A stretch of DNA of 64,000 nt from Typha latifolia (taxonomy: Eukaryota > Streptophyta > Magnoliopsida > Poales > Typhaceae). The position numbers and the translations under genes were made by a program. Shown here in pieces: positions 58,021-64,000 of the stretch; the first letter of the stretch is position 1, and the number at the start of each line of letters is the position of its first letter. A model generated the notes under the pieces. The model was not told the origin of the DNA. It did no database searches and saw only the letters and a program-made list of their open reading frames with translations. The stretch is from contig CM034099.1 in NCBI GenBank assembly GCA_019914945.1, forward strand, positions 14,993,923 to 15,057,922, given 5' to 3'.

Positions 58021-58846
58021 CTAACTAGCCTTTGTAAAGGAGAGACACTTTGAGCCCATCTACAGTCTAGAAGATCTCTTGGTATATGTTTTGAAAACAA
58101 ACTATAATGAAAAAACATTAATCTGTCGATCAATCAAATTTTGGTAGTATATAGCTACTTAATTATATGCAAATTGTTGTATTTTATGAGCACTTCTCTT
58201 AATAGAAACTTCTACAATCTTATGATTCATCTTCCTTTTTTTCCCATATTAGGATGCATTAACACAACAAGATTTCTTGGAGGAAGCTGCATCCTACATC
58301 AAGAAGCTGAAAGAAAGGATCGAAAAGTTGAAGCAGAAGAGGGAATTAGGAGCAAGCATCAGAGGAATTAGCAACGATATTAGCAGTGGGATGATGATAG
58401 GAACTAAATTGCCCATGATCGAAGTACGACATCAAGAAACCAATTTGGAGGTGGTTCTGATAAGTAGCACTGACAAGAGGTTCATGTTCCATGAGGTGAT
58501 TGCCGTTCTCGAGGAAGAAGGCGCAGAAGTTGTTAGCGCGAGCTTCTCCGTCGTCGGCGATAAAATATTTCACACTATCCACTCTCAGGTATTCACGATA
58601 AATTTGTTTCTTCTTTACTATATACCTTCAGTAGTTCTTTATCATCCATATGAGGTAGGTCTTGAGAATAGACCAGCAAGCAAAGTTCGAATTTATTTGA
58701 TTGTATGTCAATTATATCATCAAATGTGGATTCCAGAAGGACTAGTTGTAATATTTTGTTTCCTCTTTTCTTTGCAGGCCCTTAGCTCTAGAATTGGCTT
58801 GGAGGCTTCAAGGGTGTCAGAGAGGTTGAAGGAGTTGGTTAGATAA
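56077..58846 (+). CDS. bHLH transcription factor, bHLH162-like (copy 2), three exons
   Basis: Paralogue of the gene at 5274. Exons are 56077-56220, 58253-58588 and 58778-58846, giving 182 residues; introns are GT-AG and phase 0 at the same codons as copy 1. Residues 7-11 are glycines. The basic region is RKTVEKNRRIHMK (about 17-29) and helix 1 runs to SSLIPK. The loop is split by intron 1 (2.0 kb), and helix 2 starts at ALTQQDFLEEAASYI. The C-terminal ACT-like part includes RFMFHEVIAVLEEEGAEVV and ends TIHSQ, then RLKELVR. Glu and Arg of the E-box reader are kept; His at basic position 5 is Arg, as in copy 1. I chose the ATG at 56077 because the in-frame codons upstream are not ATG and because it matches MKSS in copy 1. 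Intron 1 carries a TA microsatellite. Intron 2 is 189 bp with no in-frame stop. Probably a nuclear regulator; targets unknown. Confidence 0.88.
57978..58018. repeat. (AT)n microsatellite in intron 1 of bHLH gene 2
   Basis: About 20 uninterrupted AT units roughly 235 bp before the splice acceptor. Such runs usually vary in length between individuals. Confidence 0.9.
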
Positions 58847-59146
58847 GAAAAAATTTACCACGAGGAAGCCCTAATCTAGTTAGCAGAGTAAGAACCCTAA
58901 TCTAGTTATCTACGTATGGTTTGGAAACGAAGAATTCAATTTTGAGTCGCATCTTAGCTGCAAAAGAGGAAAGGATTATGAAGACCAGGAAGAATCAATG
59001 CGTGGATTGTTTCACTTGTGTAGTTATTAAGTGGAAGTGATTAATATGAAATACTTTTTTCATTTTCTTTATCGGAATTTAGGTTAAGAGGTTTGCTTAC
59101 TATGAGGTCTGTTTTCATGCTTTCTTTATGTATTTCTAGCAAGTCA

Positions 59147-59153
59147 TAATAAA
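59147..59153 (+). terminator. Possible polyadenylation signal of bHLH gene 2
   Basis: AATAAAA about 300 bp after the stop codon, followed by a TG-rich stretch. Plausible but not unique. Confidence 0.35.
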
Positions 59154-59189
59154 AGTATGTTCAGTCTCTGCTTCTGATAGCATAATCAA

Positions 59190-60206
59190 TGTCACAGCCC
59201 GAATTTGAAATTATGGCCGGTCATGTACTTTATTAGAATTTGAGATACAAGAAGTTCTAACATTAAGTTCTCGATCCAAAATATAAAAGAATTAAATATA
59301 TATTTGTCAACAACTCATGTAAGAAAGAAGTTCAATACTAGACAAGCAATGCCTTCTGGTATAGCTCTAAAACAATAGACAAAAGAGTAAAAGCAAAGTC
59401 CTAAGTAGAGGTAAAAAGAGTACTGGTGCGCTACATTCATTTGCCACATTGATCATCATCTAAATATATTAAAAGGCTTTTATGAGCTAATAAATTTAGC
59501 TTGGTGGGTGAACTTACTTTGTATAGATATAATAGGAAATAAAAATCATAATTCATGAAGCATGACCTTGAAATTCAGTATTTGTAATACATGAATAATA
59601 TATGACACAAAAAAAATCAGACATGAACAATAAGGCACGAGTACTAACAGTCGAGTAACAAATTGATAGTATACTCAAATTTCATTATGTGAAACCTCTC
59701 ATTATCCATAAGTGTGATATAACCCTTTCTTAGGCCTATGCTTGGTCGTAGATTCACATCAATAAGAGGTCACCCTTGGGATGATGTCTATGTCTTTTTT
59801 TAATTGTCAATTCGATTACGATCACTAAGTGATAAAAGCACCTTATCTTTTTATTCATTCTAGTTAACCTTAATTTAATTGTCAGCTGGTTAAATTAGTT
59901 AGCTCAACTGAGTTGTTTTGACTAGCCCAAGTTAATTGTGTGAGTCTTAGTTCAACATAACTCTTTGTTTTGATTCCCAAATAATTGTCTCCATCTCTAG
60001 CTGTCACTATATATAGATATAGTAACAAAAGAGGCGAGGCATGCTATAGAATGAATTATTTCCTTTTTTTCTCTTTCTTTTGACTGTTCTCTCTAACCCT
60101 GGTTGTCGGCGGCTTCAATAGCCTAATTGACAACCATCTTTACATATTTCCTCTCTGTAGCCAATCCTAAACCCACCCAACTCTACCTCAAGGTAGAGTT
60201 GTATCA
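59190..60206 (+). repeat. Putative LTR of a degraded gypsy element
   Basis: Starts TGTCACAGCCCG and ends GAGTTGTATCA, just before a primer-site-like TGGTATCTAAGG. A TATA-like stretch lies near 60007-60016. Gypsy coding remnants follow downstream. No second copy is visible, so the borders are inferred. Confidence 0.45.
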
Positions 60207-62010
60207 GTGGTATCTAAGGGTGTTGAATATTTACCAATTTGCTCTATTTTGACCTTTCTTTATTATTTTATTAATATCTTTTTATCTAGACCTCTAATTT
60301 CTATAAAATGAGAGCTATTAGAATTCTAACTCGTAAAATTACCACCACAAAATTGTCACAATTTTCTTACGTCCAGATCTAGTTTGTAGCATTAGTAACA
60401 TAACTGACATTCTCCAAACAATGGTTATCACACAATCCAAGATAAATAAGGAACGATCGATCATGGAGGATCAAAAACTCATCCTCAACAATGGTTTCTC
60501 TAGCGTCCCCTCCACCACTAGCGATCAACGATGAGCCATCAACGTGGGCGAAGGCAATATTTAAATATTTTTTTACTGAATTGAAGGAGAACTCAAAGGA
60601 GATCTGAACATCCATCAATGACTCGATTTAGGTTTTGGCAGAGGTCCTACTAGCCACCCTCCATTGACTAGCATTGACTAGCACCACCAACTCCGCTGGC
60701 TATCTCAAAAAACTGGTCCCCACGGCAAGAATAATTCAAGTCGTGAGGGAATGAGTAGGGCCAAATCGTAGACCCTCCCAGATGTCATGCCATGTCAGAG
60801 CCACCCGTAGTAGTGACGGTAGGATCATCTCCACCTGTGGTGGAAGCTAGGACCGCTTGTGAGTTAAGGTTCTAATGGCTCTCGTTTCATATGATCGAAG
60901 ACTGGGATAAAAATATATAAATAAAATAATAGAGAAAGGTCAAAACTAGGCATATCGATAAGAAAATTGTGATGTAGGAGAAGAAGATCAGTCTAGATTT
61001 AGTTCATAACAAATCCCTTTCATTGGGTCATTGGGTCGGCATTTGCTACAAACAAAGTAATGGAGGAGAAAATCTAGTAATTGTGTCCATATGGACAATA
61101 ACCATGGTAGCCCTTGGTCAGGGGAACTCTTTAGCCACCCAAGACTTACCTGTGATCGCAATACCGGTTACTGACGAGCACGACCTCCATTGATGGCATC
61201 TATAACCGATGGTGGACAACCAACTCCACTTATTTGCCACTTAATGGCTGCTCAAGTGGAGGATTATCACTCGAGAAGTATTTTGCTTCTATTACAACGA
61301 GAAATTTGTTTTAGGATAAAAATGCATCAAGCCAGTTATAGTTATGCTCATGGAACATCCAAATGTAGTAGATGAGGTGGATGATAACCCTATTGATAAA
61401 AACAAGAGCTTGTCACTGAGATCTCCCTTTATACATATTCAAGGGTTACGACTTCATGCACCATGCATATTGAAGGATTCCTCAAGAGCCAATAGACCCC
61501 GTTCTCATTAACAATGCAGCATACAATTTTCTCAATGAGAAAAGTGTCAAATATTAAACGTGGAGCCATTCGCGGGATTTGATGTGGTGATTGAGGATGT
61601 GTTAGAACTGTTAGAGGTAAATCAACTTTGATTTCAACAATGTCACAATAGATTTTCACAACTATGCTAATTAGGTGCACCTTGTCAAACAATTATTAGA
61701 TTCCACTACATCCTTGTAGCTACTATTTGGCCTACCTAACAATGGCAGTCATGGGATCCTCATGCAACTAATTGCCTCTCCTTTCATCAATCCCTTGACT
61801 AATTTTTCAGCTGACTTAGTTACTCTTTTGTAGGAATTTGCTTCTCTATTCGAAGATCCTCATGATGTTCTAGTTGAGAGAATTCATGACTATTGGATCA
61901 AGATTATAACGAGACTAGGGCTGGTTAATGTTCGACCATATCGCCGCCTTCACACCTAAAAGGAAGAGATCACACGATGACTGAGATGCTAGCCAATAGC
62001 ATTATTCACC
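60207..62010 (+). pseudogene. Degraded gypsy gag-protease region
   Basis: The leader has the primer-like word at 60208. Near 61400-61570 the frame-broken sequence corresponds to the acidic linker and protease (an EISLYTYS-like stretch, then FNFL/FSMRK-like words). From about 61835 it reads EFASLFEDPHDVLVERIHDY and VNVRPYR, the usual entry to reverse transcriptase, which continues in the duplicated block at 62011. No long frame survives. A short stretch at 60855-60960 resembles 17848-17940. Confidence 0.55.
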
Positions 62011-63302
62011 TAATGCACAACACGTACTCTTCTCTGTCCTTTTGGTACATAAAAAATGTAGAACATTGCGATTTTGTGTTGATTATCAAGTTGAATGTTA
62101 TCACTATCTAGGACTGGTACCCTATGCTAATGATTGAGGAGTTGCTCAACAAATTTGTGGAAGTGACCTACTTTTAAAATTATACCTCCAATTTGAAAAT
62201 TCATCCACTTTGTGGATGTCCATGAAATCATGTTTCGTGCGCATGACAACTACTATAAATTTTTGGTCATACTCTTCGGGTTGACTGATTCCCTGATCAC
62301 CTTCCAAGGATTGAGGAAAGACATTTTCCAATAACTTCATCGATATGTGTTGGTATTTTTTTATTATAGTATTATGTATAGCCCCACTTGAGAATCGCAT
62401 CTTTAGCATTTGCATAGCATGCTCACATTGCTACAACACCATCACCTTCATGTAAAGCATTCCAAGTGGTAATGTTGTTCATCCTTGTCGTGTTACAGAT
62501 TATAGTCATGCTAACTTGATTTATGGTAATGTTGTTCATCATTGTCGTGTTATAGATTATAGTCTGCTAGGATGCAAGGTAGCTTATTCAAGTTATAATG
62601 TTATATAACGCTTAATGACATGTATCTGAAGTAATATCTTGTAGTATAAAATAATAGGGAACTAATGGAGGCATGGAGCTCATAAATTCATTTCTTGCAT
62701 ATTGCAAAATTGCTTAAATGTTTGCATGCTAACCTGAGTTTAATATTTTGAAAAACTGGAATTGGGGCCCATGCAACTTTTGACAACACCTGTCGATAGC
62801 CATACTCGGTCTTCTCCTTCAAATTTTCTCACTTGTCACTTGTATCATACCAGTGAGATACGTAGAATTACACTCGATGATGAAGGGCTTAGTGAAGTCT
62901 AGTAGGGCAAGGATTGACGCAGACATCAATGTTGTCTTTAATAAGTTGAAGGCCGAATAAGCTATCGCCATTCATCTAAACTTGCATAGGAGTGATCTCA
63001 AGGGTGTAGTGATTTCCCGTAGCCCTCCATAAAGAAGCAGTAATATCTAATGAGATTGAGGAAGCCTCTCAACATTTGTGAATTCTTAGGTAACGTTCAT
63101 TAATTCATGCTCCTAAGTTTGCAGTAAGTGGGAATTAGTAGAGTGGGTGACTGGGACTAGGAGAGGGAGAAAGGAACGAAGAGCTTATTTGATTGGGAGA
63201 GTCAAGTCGAGTCAAATTGAGTTAGTTAGATTTATTTTATTATTTTGAATTTCAAATAATTCGGATAATCCTTATGTATATCTGATTTGCTAGGATTTTT
63301 AC
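62011..63302 (+). repeat. Chimeric gypsy fragment, duplicate copy 2
   Basis: Nearly identical to 53387-54667 in the same orientation. Plus-strand reverse transcriptase (RFCVDYQ-like at 62068-62090, then ITFQGL) is followed from about 62830 by minus-strand polymerase/RNase H boundary sequence (LRGFLNLIRYY-like near 63060, FTKPFIIECNSAYL-like near 62880). This copy continues without a break from the gag-protease remnant on its left and into an LTR-like promoter on its right, so it is probably the source copy. Confidence 0.7.
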
Positions 63303-63540
63303 TCCTATAAATGGAGTGAACATATGTTGATTATTAATCAATTGTGAAATGAGAATTGAGTTAAGTTATTTTTATTATCTTATTTTTATCTTTTACCATA
63401 GCCGTTAGATCGTCTTTATCTTTCTAAGAGTAAATCGAAACCATAGAAGCTTTTCGATCTTTCAAATCTTAGCTACCATCTTCCTCCAGCAACCACCCTA
63501 CTTTACGGTCATCCACCACCACCCTTGACTATGCACCACT
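63150..63540 (+). repeat. LTR-like promoter block
   Basis: Includes TCCTATAAATGGAGTG at 63303 and a leader with CATCCACCACCACCC near 63511-63525. It matches the reverse complement of 17960-18250. The first 150 bp are shared with duplicate copy 1. Confidence 0.5.
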
Positions 63541-64000
63541 GATACATCTTGTTAGAATCTTTTCTTATTACATTAGTTATTTATTTTCATTAAAATTAAA
63601 TTCCTGTAGGTCGTGTTCGAATGCAGAATAGGTCGCGTTCGGACACTCTTGCAGACACCTGCATCAGGTTTGCAAATACAGAAAATATGAAATGCACGTT
63701 CGAATGCGATGGGGCATGTTCGAACGCCTGCATCGCATTCGCACATACACAGAACGTCTTTTGTACGATCGGGCGCGTTCGAACGCAATCGGGCACGATC
63801 GGCGGGATTCCACTAGGATTAGGGTTAGTTATTATTATTAGGGCTTATTGGCTAGCCTCTATAAATGTGTGAATGGCAGCCAAATTCATTATGCTATTAT
63901 AATATTAGTTTTTTACCTCTCTATCTTCTATCTACCCTAATCTTCCTCCTCCCTCTTCACCAACCTACCACCTCTACCGTGGGCAAGGTCTCTCCTAACT
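63541..64000 (+). repeat. LTR of the main gypsy superfamily, cut by the window end
   Basis: Starts TGATACATCTTG, has the GTTCGAAC array at 63611-63795, TATA box in GCTAGCCTCTATAAATG (63851-63867) and the pyrimidine-rich leader, as in 29661-30442. The rest lies beyond the window. Confidence 0.75.

Overview
This window is nuclear DNA from a flowering plant. Genes carry GT-AG introns, most of the sequence is nested LTR retrotransposons primed by initiator-methionine tRNA, and plant-type MULE, hAT, copia and LINE remnants are present. The species cannot be named from the sequence. A monocot is possible but unproven.

Only two host genes can be supported: a pair of paralogous bHLH transcription factor genes on the + strand at 5274-6751 and 56077-58846. 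They share three exons, an identical 336-bp exon 2, the same intron positions, a TATA box about 200 bp upstream of the ATG, and about 70% identity in exon 2. They look like an old tandem duplication now separated by about 49 kb of transposon nests.

Layout. 1-5000 is AT-rich with an LTR fragment and a MITE-like element. 5.3-6.8 kb is bHLH gene 1. 7.6-11.4 kb is an old minus-strand LTR holding a Mutator-like element, which itself holds a solo LTR in its terminal inverted repeat. 11.9-18.6 kb is a GC-rich old element invaded by two solo LTRs, one of them 2.9 kb long. 18.6-25 kb holds an essentially full-length but internally deleted Ty3/gypsy element with a perfect target-site duplication. 25-29.7 kb has minisatellites and an unidentified leader and ORF. 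29.7-45 kb is a rearranged stack of related gypsy elements, mostly minus strand, with three 1.8-3.0 kb copies of the long LTR inside their coding regions. 45-53 kb has gypsy pol, copia, LINE and hAT debris. 53.4-54.7 kb and 62.0-63.3 kb are near-identical direct copies of a chimeric gypsy fragment on either side of bHLH gene 2. The window ends inside another LTR.

The most notable pattern is in the main gypsy superfamily (LTRs TGATA...TATCA). Their LTR ends carry one to three tandem copies of a roughly 21-bp unit that looks like the tRNA primer binding site plus a new LTR end. Target-site duplications at several insertions place the real LTR border after these copies. Many of the same LTRs carry a CpG-rich array of GTTCGAAC palindromes just upstream of their TATA box. 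No coding transposon is intact; all show stops, frameshifts or deletions.
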